From contig JACJYP010000015.1 of the NCBI GenBank assembly GCA_020636045.1, positions 16,076-80,075 of the forward strand: 64,000 bases of DNA, read 5' to 3'. How positions within the stretch are numbered: position 1 is the stretch's first letter; each line of letters starts with the position of its first letter. A model generated the notes under the pieces. It saw nothing but the letters and a program-made list of their open reading frames with translations. It did no database searches and was not told the origin of the DNA. The translations under genes and the position numbers were made by a program. This DNA is from Lewinellaceae bacterium. Lineage in GTDB: Bacteria > Bacteroidota > Bacteroidia > Chitinophagales > Saprospiraceae. Shown here piece by piece: positions 1 through 9,272 of this stretch.

Positions 1-1
1 G

Positions 2-868
2 CCAAAAGACATCATCGGCTATGCGCGCAACAAGACGGGCTCCGAAACGGCGGTAGACGACATTTTGATCGAATTGCAACGCGAAAAGCAGGAACTGGAG
101 GAAAAACTCCAGTCTGTCACCGAGAAAGAGCAGGCGCTTGAAAAATTGATCAAGACCTACGACGCTATGCACCACGATGTGGAGGTGAAGCGCAAGCGGC
201 TCAAACTCGATCAAAAGGAATTTGAACTGCGGCAAAGCGCAAATGTGAACAGGGAAGTTGACAAACTCATTCGCAAACTCAAGGAAGAGAAGAACCTGGA
301 ACGCGCACAGGAAATTTCTGCAAAACTCAGGCAGGAACGTACCGAAAAGGCCAAATTGGTAAACGAGGCCAATGAAGACGTGATCAGGCTGGAGGAACAA
401 AAAACACCGGTATCGCCGGCGCGGCCGCTGGTTGCAGGCGATTTTGTCAGACTACGTTCGGGAGGCGCTACCGGCCGGATCGAAGAGGTAAAAGGGCAAA
501 AGGCCATTATCTCTATGGGAGGCATTAAAGTAACGGCGCCGCTCCGCGACCTGGCCCCGGCAGCAGAACCCATCAAACAAACGGCTTATGTCACCTCCAC
601 CAACCTTCAGCACACCGCTGCATTCGATTCCAAGATCGATCTGCGGGGCATGAGCAAGGAAGAAGCGCTGCAGGTTTTGGAAAAATTCGTCGACGGCGCC
701 TTGCTGGCCAATGCTTCCAGCCTGCATATCCTCCATGGCAAAGGCGACGGCATCCTGAGAAAAGTGGTGCGGCAAAAACTCCGGGAATACGGAGGAAACA
801 TCTCCAACGTCTACCACCCGGAGCAGGATGGCGGCGGAGAGGGCGTTACGATCGTAGACCTCGTGTAA
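2..868 (+). CDS. mutS2: MutS2 family protein, C-terminal part (5' truncated by window edge)
   Basis: The reading frame is open from base 2, so the gene begins before the window. About the first 110 visible residues are a charged coiled coil rich in Glu, Lys and Arg, as in the arm between the MutS2 ATPase and its tail. A KOW-like beta segment follows (FVRLRSGGATGRIEEVKG). The last ~75 residues form a Smr domain with the DLRGMSKEEAL motif and the HGKGDGILRKVVRQKL signature around the catalytic histidine. In known MutS2 proteins the Smr domain is a nuclease that acts on branched DNA or on collided ribosomes. The ATPase part is not visible, so activity cannot be judged. The gene converges on the next minus-strand gene with 12 bases between them. 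Confidence 0.93.
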   Translation, partial: PKDIIGYARNKTGSETAVDDILIELQREKQELEEKLQSVTEKEQALEKLIKTYDAMHHDVEVKRKRLKLDQKEFELRQSANVNREVDKLIRKLKEEKNLERAQEISAKLRQERTEKAKLVNEANEDVIRLEEQKTPVSPARPLVAGDFVRLRSGGATGRIEEVKGQKAIISMGGIKVTAPLRDLAPAAEPIKQTAYVTSTNLQHTAAFDSKIDLRGMSKEEALQVLEKFVDGALLANASSLHILHGKGDGILRKVVRQKLREYGGNISNVYHPEQDGGGEGVTIVDLV

Positions 869-880
869 GGTCGTGACCCA

Positions 881-2083
881 TTAATAGTGGCTGCGGGTCC
901 ACCACATATTCGCCAGGTAAACTATCCCGGAAATCAGATGACAAAGGAACAGAAATGCAAGCCATTTGATCCGGGCATCAGGTCGGTTTGCGTTGTCAAA
1001 ATACTGCTCCAAAACAAACATCGCCGATACAGTGAACAGCAAATACGACGCAATGTAGTTCTGAAAACGGAATGCCCAGGTGTAGTATTCATCACCCGTC
1101 TGTATGAAAGCAGCGCCGATCAGCAGTGCGGCAAAAAAACCGGCCCAGGCATACCAGAACAGCAATTTATGCCTCAAACTGCGCCAGTAGGCGATCGCAA
1201 CGCCGAGCGGAAATGCTGCGCTCGCCAGCACGGACAAAGGGACATTCGATGCATACATGCGCCATACGCAAAACAGGCATATCTGAACACCGCTCGTCCT
1301 GCCTCGGTTGAAATCACGCACATACACGCTGGATTCCTGCAAAAACACCAGATAATATTCCAGGATCAGGCACAGGCCGAATATACCCAGCGCCAACAAC
1401 TGCCACCAGGCCGCCCTGACAAACCCGTGCCTGCCAATCAGGAAAACCGGATAAACGGTCACAAAAACAAGCCCGTAAGCAGGTTTGGAGATCAGTAACA
1501 GCATTAGCCAGATCAGCATCTGCCACCACCACCCTGCTGCAGGTTGTTGCAACTGGCGAAAAGACTGCTTGAACAGCATCACGGCAAAGGGCCATGAAAC
1601 CAGTACCGTGCCGTTCATCCAGTAGTTTGGCGAAGCCTGACCGATCAGATACTGGCCGCGCAGCCACCAATCGAACGTCGGGAGACTGGCCGTAAAGGCA
1701 AGTAGCAACGCCAGCCAACCACCAGTGCGCCGTATATTTCTTGCACCATGGAAATAATCATGAATAAATGACCGTGTAACCCACCACCTCGCCGTCATTG
1801 CGACCGATAACACCAAAGCCGAAGCCCCCATCAGCAAAACAAAATCGCATTGCCCCAGGGCAAAAACCCAGGTCAGCACATAAAACAATGCCGTGGGTGG
1901 CAACGCCACTCGACCGTCACAAACCTTGAGAATGGTCTGCACCTGCGCTGTAATGTCGAGCAGGACATGCCTCGAATACAGCATGACGTAGATGGCCAGC
2001 GTAAGTGCAAAAACAATACTACCTGACCATCCGATGGACCGGGCTACGCGGGAAATAAAACCCATGTAAGCGTATTTCGGCAT
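881..2083 (-). CDS. Multi-pass membrane protein of unknown function
   Basis: This 400-residue protein is strongly hydrophobic, with roughly 10 predicted membrane segments separated by short basic loops. No signal peptide is evident; the first membrane span is near residues 17-37. The architecture, Trp- and Tyr-rich loops and lack of soluble domains recall GT-C type membrane proteins or polysaccharide-related integral proteins, but I see no diagnostic acidic motif in the first loop, so no function is assigned. An alternative start lies six codons downstream (second Met). It is separated by about 25 bases from the VOC gene transcribed in the same direction upstream, so the two may be co-transcribed. 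Confidence 0.7.
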   Translation of the reverse strand: MPKYAYMGFISRVARSIGWSGSIVFALTLAIYVMLYSRHVLLDITAQVQTILKVCDGRVALPPTALFYVLTWVFALGQCDFVLLMGASALVLSVAMTARWWVTRSFIHDYFHGARNIRRTGGWLALLLAFTASLPTFDWWLRGQYLIGQASPNYWMNGTVLVSWPFAVMLFKQSFRQLQQPAAGWWWQMLIWLMLLLISKPAYGLVFVTVYPVFLIGRHGFVRAAWWQLLALGIFGLCLILEYYLVFLQESSVYVRDFNRGRTSGVQICLFCVWRMYASNVPLSVLASAAFPLGVAIAYWRSLRHKLLFWYAWAGFFAALLIGAAFIQTGDEYYTWAFRFQNYIASYLLFTVSAMFVLEQYFDNANRPDARIKWLAFLFLCHLISGIVYLANMWWTRSHY

Positions 2084-2107
2084 TTACACGATTTGCCTTT
2101 CGCCTGA

Positions 2108-2482
2108 TCAGGCAGGCGGTTGTTCCCACAATTCGATCTTGTTACCCTCCGGGTCGAGCAGCCAGGCAAACTTTCCGTATTCTTCTACCAGGGGTTCGCC
2201 GATCAGTTCTACGCCTTCCTCCTTTAACACAGATACCAGTGCTTCAAGATCATCAACCCGAAAATTGATCATAAAAGGGGAAGATGACGGGTCGAAATAG
2301 TCGGTGCCGCTCTTAAAAAAACTCAGCACCGAATAAGCCGCAGGGTGCGGGTCGCTGCTGAAGTTGAACTGGGCGCCCCAGGTTTCCACGTCGATGCCGA
2401 GGTGTTTGGCATACCAGGTACGCGTGTTTTCGAGGTCTTTGCATTTAAAAAAGATGCCGCCAAGGCCGATAACTCTTTTCAT
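2108..2482 (-). CDS. VOC superfamily (glyoxalase/bleomycin-resistance fold) protein
   Basis: The 124-residue product has the paired beta-alpha-beta-beta-beta layout of the vicinal oxygen chelate fold. The N-terminal module begins GLGGIFFKCKDLENTRTWY and the C-terminal module ends with LLDPEGNKIELWEQ, the usual last strand with its metal-ligand glutamate (IELWE). VOC members include glyoxalase I, dioxygenases and antibiotic-binding proteins, and the substrate cannot be told from this sequence. The length is normal for a single-domain member. No cofactor gene sits next to it. Confidence 0.85.
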   Translation of the reverse strand: MKRVIGLGGIFFKCKDLENTRTWYAKHLGIDVETWGAQFNFSSDPHPAAYSVLSFFKSGTDYFDPSSSPFMINFRVDDLEALVSVLKEEGVELIGEPLVEEYGKFAWLLDPEGNKIELWEQPPA

Positions 2483-2570
2483 AGAGGTTCAGGTTTTGTC
2501 ATGTGTACCGGCAAACGATCCGGACAGGTAATAAAGTTTGTCTTAGGTTTGCCGGGCCAAATATAAACCA

Positions 2571-3326
2571 ATGCCAAATAAAAAACAATTTGTTTTTAAA
2601 ATGAGATCATTTTTATCCATCATACTCCTGGCTTTGTGTTTGCAATCCTCATTCTGCCAGACATCACCCTATCAGGTAAAAGGCTCCGGGGAGATTTGGT
2701 GGTATGGTGGAGGATTTAGCGGCATCGGAATTTCACTGCTGCTGCGCAACAATGTACGTCCGCTAAACAGCGACCAGATACAAAGTCTTGATATTGAAAG
2801 CGTGCCGGCCTTCGACCGCTTTGCGACAAGGCATTTTTCAGCCACCGCACGGAAACACAGCAATATTTTATGGCTCTCCTCCCCTGCCCTGCCCATCCTG
2901 CTCATGGCTGACAGGAATATCAGGAAAGACGCATCGGCGATCGGTACCATTATGGGAGAAGTGCTATTCGTCAACACAGCCCTGACGCTGATGACAAAGG
3001 AAATAGTCCACCGGCCACGCCCTTTTATGTACAACCCCGACGTGCCGATGTCGGAAAAACTGAAGCGGGATGCCAGGCTTTCCTTTTTCTCGGGGCATAC
3101 TTCCACCCTGGCTGCTTTTTCATTTGCAACAGCAAAAGTCTGGTCGGACTACCATCCCGATTCGCGCTGGCGGCCGGCAGTATGGGCTGGAGCGGTCACT
3201 CTGCCCGTTGCGGTCGGGTATCTCAGGATGCGCGGCGGAAAACATTTCCTATCTGATGTGGCCGTCGGTTTTGTATGCGGGGCTGCAACCGGCTGGCTGA
3301 TCCCCCACTTTCACCGGCGCCGTTAA
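2571..3326 (+). CDS. PAP2-superfamily phosphatase, membrane or secreted
   Basis: The protein has an N-terminal hydrophobic signal (MRSFLSIILLALCLQSS) and then the three PAP2 signature blocks: KEIVHRPRPFMYNP, SFFSGHTS, and RMRGGKHFLSDV with the catalytic His and Asp. Family members dephosphorylate lipid phosphates such as phosphatidic acid or undecaprenyl diphosphate, on the periplasmic side of the membrane. Hydrophobic segments between the blocks fit an integral membrane enzyme. The annotated ATG gives ten extra residues before a second ATG at 2601, which begins directly with the signal peptide and may be the real start. The substrate is unknown. Confidence 0.88.
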   Translation: MPNKKQFVFKMRSFLSIILLALCLQSSFCQTSPYQVKGSGEIWWYGGGFSGIGISLLLRNNVRPLNSDQIQSLDIESVPAFDRFATRHFSATARKHSNILWLSSPALPILLMADRNIRKDASAIGTIMGEVLFVNTALTLMTKEIVHRPRPFMYNPDVPMSEKLKRDARLSFFSGHTSTLAAFSFATAKVWSDYHPDSRWRPAVWAGAVTLPVAVGYLRMRGGKHFLSDVAVGFVCGAATGWLIPHFHRRR

Positions 3327-3365
3327 CGAATTCAAAAGCCGCAAGTTCCCGAAAATCAACTTTTC

Positions 3366-3373
3366 TATCTTTG
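3366..3373 (+). promoter_or_regulatory. Bacteroidota-type promoter -7 element (TATCTTTG)
   Basis: A match to the TAnnTTTG consensus used by the Bacteroidota primary sigma factor lies 43 bases before the ATG of the DoxX-like gene. No clear TTTG -33 element is present at the usual 19-21 base spacing. Confidence 0.5.
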
Positions 3374-3416
3374 CCTGCCCTGATCCGAAACATTTTCAAA
3401 CACACCGGAACACAAC

Positions 3417-4943
3417 ATGACGTCTCTTCCCACCCTGATCATCTCGTTTGCCATCGCCGGCGCCTTGCTTACCGTATGGACGGTTTGGCAAAAAAAGCAC
3501 AAAAACGTACTGTGGACATTCCTGCAACACTTTTGCGGCGTATGGTTCATCTTTTCCGGGTTGGTAAAAGCAGTGGACCCGATCGGCACCGCCTATAAAA
3601 TGGAGGATTATTTCGCCGCCTTCGAGCAAACCTTTGAAGGACTGAACAATATGTTCAGCGGCCTGGCGCCCTTGTTCCCCTGGCTGGCGAAATCGAGTGA
3701 GGGTTTCTCAATTGTGATGATTGCACTGGAGATCGCATTGGGCATTATGCTCATCGTGGGTTATACGAGAAAATGGACGGCGTGGCTGTTCTTCCTGCTG
3801 GTGTTCTTTTTTACGATCCTCACCGGATTCACCTACCTCACCGGCTTCGTGCCTTCCGACGCCAACTTCTTTGATTTTGCCAAATGGGGCCCCTACGTAA
3901 AAACCCAAATGCGGGTAACCGATTGCGGTTGTTTCGGCGATTTTATAAAACTGGACCCGAAAGTTTCTTTTTTCAAAGACCTCGGGCTGATGGTACCGGC
4001 CCTCATGTTTTTGCTCAGATCGAGAAACATGCACCAGTTGTGGACGGCGGGCCGCCGCAACACGATCGTTTTGTTCGGAACCCTGGCTTCGCTGCTACTG
4101 TGTGTGCGCAACACCTACTGGGACCTGCCCATGGTCGATTTCCGACCCTTCAAGGTAGGCTCCAACGTGCGCGAACGCAGAGAACTCGAAACCAACGCCA
4201 AAGTCGATATCCTGGGATGGGTGCTTGAAAACGACAGCCTGGGCAAAACGATCACCTACATGGAGCCCGAACCGAACGGCTACACCTATTTCAAGGAATA
4301 CCCGAAAAATCAGGGCTGGCATGTAAAGGATCAGATACAAACAGATCTGTACATTGAGCAGGACGGCCAGCGCATTCCGGTTACCAAAACGAAGGTGAGC
4401 GAGTTTATCGTGGAAAGTGATGAAAACGATGCCACCATAGAGGTTACGGAAGACCTCCTCAGTGAACCGGGCTACAGCATGATGATCGTGGCCTACAAAC
4501 TCAAGGGTGAAAAACAGACGGAAACGCTGGTATTGAGGGATACCACATGGGCCGTCGATACGATACAAGTTCGCAAAGACTCTTTCCAGTACCAGCCACG
4601 GATCGTTTCAGTTGATACCCGTACAGAAGAAAGAGAGATCATTATTCCCGACGCCGGCTACGCCGGGCGTTTCAGCGAACAAGTAAATCCACTTGCAGCA
4701 GCGGCAGAAAAAGCCGGCTGGAAGGTGTATGCGATCACGACCTATGGCGATGCCTCGGTTGCTGCCGATTTTGCAAAACGTATCGGCGCCGATTATCCTT
4801 TTTACAAAGCAGATGACAAACTGCTGAAAACGATCATCCGGGCCAATCCGGGTATCGTGATCTGGAAGGACGGCGTGGTGCTCGATATGTACCATCACCG
4901 CCACATCCCCAAAGCGGAGGCGTTGCTGGAGAAGTGGAAATAG
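3417..4943 (+). CDS. DoxX/MauE-like membrane protein with thioredoxin-fold C-terminus (BT_3928-like)
   Basis: The first ~240 residues hold several membrane helices of the DoxX/MauE type, including the FSGLVKAVDPIGTAYKMEDY segment and a DCGCFGDF motif typical of these small redox-associated membrane proteins. A ~170-residue soluble segment follows. The last ~80 residues (NPLAAAAEKAGWKVYAIT to NPGIVIWKDGVVLDMY) resemble the end of a TlpA/ResA thioredoxin fold, but I see no CxxC. The organisation matches a Bacteroidota family known from Bacteroides as BT_3928. Its role is not established; a link to electron transfer or redox handling at the membrane is inference. It converges on the periplasmic methionine sulfoxide reductase gene with three bases between stops, which would suit a shared redox theme. 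Confidence 0.78.
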   Translation: MTSLPTLIISFAIAGALLTVWTVWQKKHKNVLWTFLQHFCGVWFIFSGLVKAVDPIGTAYKMEDYFAAFEQTFEGLNNMFSGLAPLFPWLAKSSEGFSIVMIALEIALGIMLIVGYTRKWTAWLFFLLVFFFTILTGFTYLTGFVPSDANFFDFAKWGPYVKTQMRVTDCGCFGDFIKLDPKVSFFKDLGLMVPALMFLLRSRNMHQLWTAGRRNTIVLFGTLASLLLCVRNTYWDLPMVDFRPFKVGSNVRERRELETNAKVDILGWVLENDSLGKTITYMEPEPNGYTYFKEYPKNQGWHVKDQIQTDLYIEQDGQRIPVTKTKVSEFIVESDENDATIEVTEDLLSEPGYSMMIVAYKLKGEKQTETLVLRDTTWAVDTIQVRKDSFQYQPRIVSVDTRTEEREIIIPDAGYAGRFSEQVNPLAAAAEKAGWKVYAITTYGDASVAADFAKRIGADYPFYKADDKLLKTIIRANPGIVIWKDGVVLDMYHHRHIPKAEALLEKWK

Positions 4944-4946
4944 GGC

Positions 4947-5636
4947 TTACTGCCCAACCAGCGACCTGCCGGGTTTGATCAGATCGGGAATTTGTTTCTG
5001 CGTGCGGCGCAGCCTGGGCAACGATTCATGCTGAACGTAGGGATTGCCGGGATTATGCTCTACATAATCCTGATGATACCCTTCCGCCGGCCAGAACTTC
5101 GTAAACGGCGCAATTTGCACGGCGATCGGTCTGCTGTATTTGCCTGAACTTTCCAGTTCCGAGATATACCGCTCGGCCAATGCTTTTTCCGTGTCATTGC
5201 GGTAGAAAATGACCGAACGGTACTGCGTACCCATATCGGGCCCTTGTCCGTTCACCTGGGTCGGGTCGATGGATGCAAAATACACCCTGAGTAAAGTCGG
5301 GTAATCCACTACGCTGGAATCGTAATATACTTCTACCGACTCGGCATGCCCGGTCGAGCCCGATCCAACTTCTTCATAGGTTGGATTGAGTTTGCTGCCC
5401 CCCGAATAACCGGAAATCACTTCGGCGACACCTTTCACACTTTCATAAACTGCTTCCTCGCACCAGAAGCACCCTGCGGCAAACGTAGCACGGTGATATT
5501 TGCCTAAATCCCCGGCTGCGGGTTTATCAGAACTCACATCCGGCATGCCGGGGTGTTTGCTCTCGGCTTTTCTGGCAGTACAGTTTGCAAATGCCAATGA
5601 CAGGGAAACAAGTAGAAACAGACTTGACTTGTACAT
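4947..5636 (-). CDS. msrA: Peptide-methionine (S)-S-oxide reductase MsrA, lipoprotein-like export signal
   Basis: The protein carries the MsrA active-site motif GCFWCEEAVYESVKGV, the family block GYSGGSKLNPTYEEVGSGSTGHAE, and the conserved Asp-Gln-Gly and Tyr-Arg positions (QGPDMGTQYRS). MsrA reduces methionine-S-sulfoxide in proteins. I place the start at the ATG at 5636 because the longer frame would use TTG and because this ATG begins directly with a hydrophobic signal (MYKSSLFLLVSLSLAFANC). The Cys at residue 19 is a possible lipidation site, so the enzyme probably works in the periplasm or at the membrane. The lipobox is atypical (Asn before Cys). Confidence 0.94.
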   Translation of the reverse strand: MYKSSLFLLVSLSLAFANCTARKAESKHPGMPDVSSDKPAAGDLGKYHRATFAAGCFWCEEAVYESVKGVAEVISGYSGGSKLNPTYEEVGSGSTGHAESVEVYYDSSVVDYPTLLRVYFASIDPTQVNGQGPDMGTQYRSVIFYRNDTEKALAERYISELESSGKYSRPIAVQIAPFTKFWPAEGYHQDYVEHNPGNPYVQHESLPRLRRTQKQIPDLIKPGRSLVGQ

Positions 5637-5799
5637 ATGATTGAGATTGCGTTTCAAATGGATATTGTTCTTCGGCCGGGCAAAACCTGCACCGCAAATT
5701 CAACCTTTTAACGGCCAAGGACTCAATATGGTACAAGAAACCGGGGCGTGACGGCCCAAACCGCATCGACTGTCCTGGCCGCGACACTCCCGGTTTGCA

Positions 5800-7668
5800 T
5801 TATTTTTTCCGGTACACGTTGTTTGATTTATCTATGTCCGGGGTATGCGGACCGCCCAGCAAGATCTCCTCGATGTTTTTTTCGGTCTGCATCTCTATCT
5901 CCAGCGTTCTATTTCCTCTTTTCCAGATTTCGATAGAGTAATGGATATGCTCCGTTGAACCATCGTCAAATTTGATGGCGAGGTCCACAGGCACCGGCTT
6001 TTCCCCTTTTGATTCCACCAGTATCTTTTTTTTGCCGACCTGTTCCGTTACGTTTGAAATGGCCAGATCGGGCACCCCGTCGTCGAAAAACCAGCGCTTC
6101 CAGAACCAGTTCAGATCGACGCCTGTGCCTGCATTCATACAGTTAAAAAAATCATAGGGGATCGGGTGTTTGCCATTCCAGGTGCGGATGTAGTGGTGCA
6201 ATCCTTTCAAAAACAACTCGTCGCCGAGCATGTCTTTTACAAACAAATATCCCATGGCGGGCTTGGGGTAAGAATTGACAAACATCGCAGCGCCCGATTG
6301 ATGCGTCGTGAGGGTCATGACGGGCAAATCCGTCTCGGTGCCGGCCACTCGCTCGTAACCCGACACGCCGTATGTATCCACAAGTGTGGTATCAATGATC
6401 GGGGATATCAGCCATTCGCCGATGGTGGCCCAGCCTTCATCCATCCAGCCATATTTGGTTTCATTGGTGCCCATGTAGAACGGGAACATCGTGTGAAATA
6501 TCTCGTGATCGGTCAGTTCGATACTTTCCGCCCGGTCCTCCACAGGGTTGTCATTGACCATCATGGGGTATTCCATTTGGTCCAACCCGTCAAAAACCGT
6601 TTCATGGGCGTATGGGAAAGGCCATTTTGGAAACACGTAACTCATGGCCTCTACGGTCTTTCGTGCGTCTTCCAGTACCAGAAAATAGTCCAGGTGTTTG
6701 GGATTGAATACGGCATCTACCCGGGTGCGGCGTCCGGAGGCCGGATCGACCTTTACGCTGCTCGATTTCCAGATATAGTGATTGCTCACTGCAAAGGCGA
6801 CGTCCGTCACGTGCCGCGCCTCAAAACGGAAGGTATTTTTGTCGTTTTTGGCCGTGATATTGCCCGCCTTCAAGTCTACCGTATCGACAATCGTGGCAAG
6901 CGCATCGTTCTGTTCTACCATTTTAAGCCGTTCACAGTACCCGGGGGCCAGCACTTCGTCGCAGTTCAGCAAATCTCCGGTCGCCCAAACGAGGAAATCA
7001 GTCGGCACTTTTACTGCCAGTTTGAAATTGCAGAAATCGTTGTAAAATTCCTGTGTTCCCAGATATGGATTGTTATTCCACCCGTCGATATCATCGTACA
7101 CTGCGATCCGCGGGAAAAAATACGCCACAAAACTGGCGCCTTCTTCTACCTCGCCGGTGCGGATATGGGAGCCTTTATTCAATACATAGGAGTAATCGAT
7201 CTCGAAACGGGCCGATGCCCCCGGCGCCAGAGGATTGATTCGGACACGCATGTTGGTTCCATTGGCGCGCCTGTTTATGTTTTGCTGTGGCTCGCCGTTC
7301 ACCAGAAACCGGGAGAACTGAATGCCGTCGCTAAGATCATCCGGTCGAACCGCCATCATCCGGCGGGATCCTTTCCGGTACAGGTTCGGATACAGAAAGA
7401 AAGCGATCTCACGAAGCGTATCAGGGCTGTTGTTGTAATAGACGATCGATTCTGTGCCGGCGATCAGCCTTGTCGTCGGGTCAAATTCTACCGATATATC
7501 GTAATCCGCGCTGTTTTGCCAGTACATTTTGCCCGGCATACCGTCGTGGCTTCTCGTTCCTTTGTCAAATGCCGCCTGAAGATTACGCGGCATGGGCAGG
7601 CCGCCTTGTGCCATCACGTCTGAAGCGAACAAGATCAGGGCAAGGGGCAGAAAAACTTTAGATAGCAT
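5800..7668 (-). CDS. M1-family zinc metallopeptidase, secreted
   Basis: The 622-residue protein has an N-terminal signal peptide ending near AQG (residue 22). The zinc-binding motif is HEIFH at residues 388-392, and the third ligand is Glu411 in the segment GWMDEGWA; the spacing is exactly that of M1 aminopeptidases. The substrate-binding GxMEN region is replaced by DQMEYPMMVN around residue 360, as in other Bacteroidota M1 proteins. Family members remove N-terminal residues from peptides, and the signal peptide places this one in the periplasm or outside. The C-terminal ~100 residues form a beta-rich domain that begins after the catalytic domain near DFFNCMNAGTG. No sorting domain is present. 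Confidence 0.92.
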   Translation of the reverse strand: MLSKVFLPLALILFASDVMAQGGLPMPRNLQAAFDKGTRSHDGMPGKMYWQNSADYDISVEFDPTTRLIAGTESIVYYNNSPDTLREIAFFLYPNLYRKGSRRMMAVRPDDLSDGIQFSRFLVNGEPQQNINRRANGTNMRVRINPLAPGASARFEIDYSYVLNKGSHIRTGEVEEGASFVAYFFPRIAVYDDIDGWNNNPYLGTQEFYNDFCNFKLAVKVPTDFLVWATGDLLNCDEVLAPGYCERLKMVEQNDALATIVDTVDLKAGNITAKNDKNTFRFEARHVTDVAFAVSNHYIWKSSSVKVDPASGRRTRVDAVFNPKHLDYFLVLEDARKTVEAMSYVFPKWPFPYAHETVFDGLDQMEYPMMVNDNPVEDRAESIELTDHEIFHTMFPFYMGTNETKYGWMDEGWATIGEWLISPIIDTTLVDTYGVSGYERVAGTETDLPVMTLTTHQSGAAMFVNSYPKPAMGYLFVKDMLGDELFLKGLHHYIRTWNGKHPIPYDFFNCMNAGTGVDLNWFWKRWFFDDGVPDLAISNVTEQVGKKKILVESKGEKPVPVDLAIKFDDGSTEHIHYSIEIWKRGNRTLEIEMQTEKNIEEILLGGPHTPDIDKSNNVYRKK

Positions 7669-7722
7669 GAAAAAAGCGGTTTTGATTGAAAGACTCTTTG
7701 GATTTGGAAATTTTGTTGCAGG

Positions 7723-9144
7723 CTAGTCGGCTTTAAATTCGTCTGACCATTTGGTATGAAAAGTACCTTCGCGGTCGATGCGCTCATAGGTGTGAGCGCC
7801 GAAATAATCGCGCTGTGCCTGGATCAGATTGGCAGGAAGCCAGTCGCGTCTGTATGAATCGAAATAAGACAGGCAGGCCATCATTGCAGGTATCGGAATG
7901 CCGTTGTCGACGGCCAGTTTTACGATATGCCTCGTCGATTCCTGTGCGGCCTCCAGTTTTTCAGCGAATGTGCCGTCAAGCAGGAGGTTGGGCAACGATG
8001 GATTTTGCGCATATGCGGTACGAATATCTTCCAGCAATGCCGCCCTGATAATGCAGCCTCCACGCCAGAGCCCGGCCACTTCGGAAAAATTCAACTCATA
8101 ACCATAGGACTCAGAAGCGCTATGCAAAAGCGACATGCCCTGTGCATATGCGATGATCGTGGCAAAATACAGGGCCTCTTCGGCGATCAGCGTCAGCGAT
8201 TTTCTGTCTCCCGGCTCATTTGCTGAAGCGCGATACAAGGAACTGGCGGCCGATCGTTCTTTTTCCCGGGCCGACATGTCTCGTTGCGTGACCGCCATGT
8301 CGATCACCGGGATCGGCACATGCATGTCAAAAGCATTTTGTGAGGTCCACATCCCTGTACCCTTTTGCCTGGCGCTCCCTCTGATCATATCGATCAGTCT
8401 GTTGTCGCTCAGTTCGTCAGGTTGTAAAAAAATGTTCGCAGTGATGCCGATCAGGAAAGATCGCAGCCTCCCCTGATTCCAGCCGGCAAATGTTTCATGC
8501 AGGTCATCATTGTTCAGGCCTCCCGCTTCCCGGAGAAGATGATAGGTTTCTGCGATCAGTTGCATCAAGCCATATTCGATGCCGTTGTGCACCATTTTCA
8601 CATAGTGCCCGGCCGAGCGCGGCCCCAGCCATCCTACACAAGGGATACCACCCACCTTGGCAGCAATGGCCTCCAGCACCAGTGCGAGGCGCAGGTAGTC
8701 TTCACGCGCGCCGCCGGGCATGATACTCGGTCCGTAACGGGCGCCGGACGCTCCGCCCGATACCCCGATCCCCATAAACCGAATGCCTTTGCTGCTTAAT
8801 TCTGAAAACCTTCGATCCGTATCCGAAAAATGCGAGTTGCCGCAATCCGCCAGCAAGTCCCCGGGCTGCAATTCCGGCAACAATTCCCGGATGACGGTAT
8901 CGACCGTTTTGCCTGCTGGGACAAGCAACAGGATCGCACGCGGACTCGCCAGTGCCGACAGGAACTTGTCAAGCCTGGTCGTACAAAAAATACTGCGGCC
9001 TTCACTTGCTTCTCTTAAGGCCGACACCTTTGCTTCATCCTGATCGAAACCGGCCACGGAAAAACCGCAGTCACTCATGTTCAGGATCAGATTGCGCCCC
9101 ATTGTGCCCAAGCCGATCACACCATAGTCGTATTGTTCATCCAT
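7723..9144 (-). CDS. gnd: 6-phosphogluconate dehydrogenase, NADP-dependent, decarboxylating
   Basis: The full-length 473-residue protein opens with the Rossmann motif GLGTMGRNL and has the 6PGDH substrate motifs: GVSGGASGARYGPSIMPGG, HYVKMVHNGIEYGLMQLI with the catalytic Lys, and KGTGMWTSQNAFDMHVPIP. The C-terminal tail (QAQRDYFGAHTYERID) crosses into the partner subunit in known structures. It converts 6-phosphogluconate to ribulose 5-phosphate in the pentose phosphate pathway. It stands alone: no zwf or pgl is visible. A gene-free 640-base stretch with a tandem repeat lies upstream. Confidence 0.97.
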   Translation of the reverse strand: MDEQYDYGVIGLGTMGRNLILNMSDCGFSVAGFDQDEAKVSALREASEGRSIFCTTRLDKFLSALASPRAILLLVPAGKTVDTVIRELLPELQPGDLLADCGNSHFSDTDRRFSELSSKGIRFMGIGVSGGASGARYGPSIMPGGAREDYLRLALVLEAIAAKVGGIPCVGWLGPRSAGHYVKMVHNGIEYGLMQLIAETYHLLREAGGLNNDDLHETFAGWNQGRLRSFLIGITANIFLQPDELSDNRLIDMIRGSARQKGTGMWTSQNAFDMHVPIPVIDMAVTQRDMSAREKERSAASSLYRASANEPGDRKSLTLIAEEALYFATIIAYAQGMSLLHSASESYGYELNFSEVAGLWRGGCIIRAALLEDIRTAYAQNPSLPNLLLDGTFAEKLEAAQESTRHIVKLAVDNGIPIPAMMACLSYFDSYRRDWLPANLIQAQRDYFGAHTYERIDREGTFHTKWSDEFKAD

Positions 9145-9272
9145 AGTTCAACGTGGATTTTGAATAGGTATTGGGATACATATATTGCAAATCAACCCTT
9201 TACAGACGGGTAAGACACAACAGGGTTTGTGCCTGACCACAAGACACCAGGCGCAAAGGAGTAATGTGCAGC

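Noticed and set aside
6166..7623. 485-residue plus-strand open frame opposite the M1 peptidase
   Set aside because: The minus-strand gene has all M1 motifs; the antisense protein looks random.
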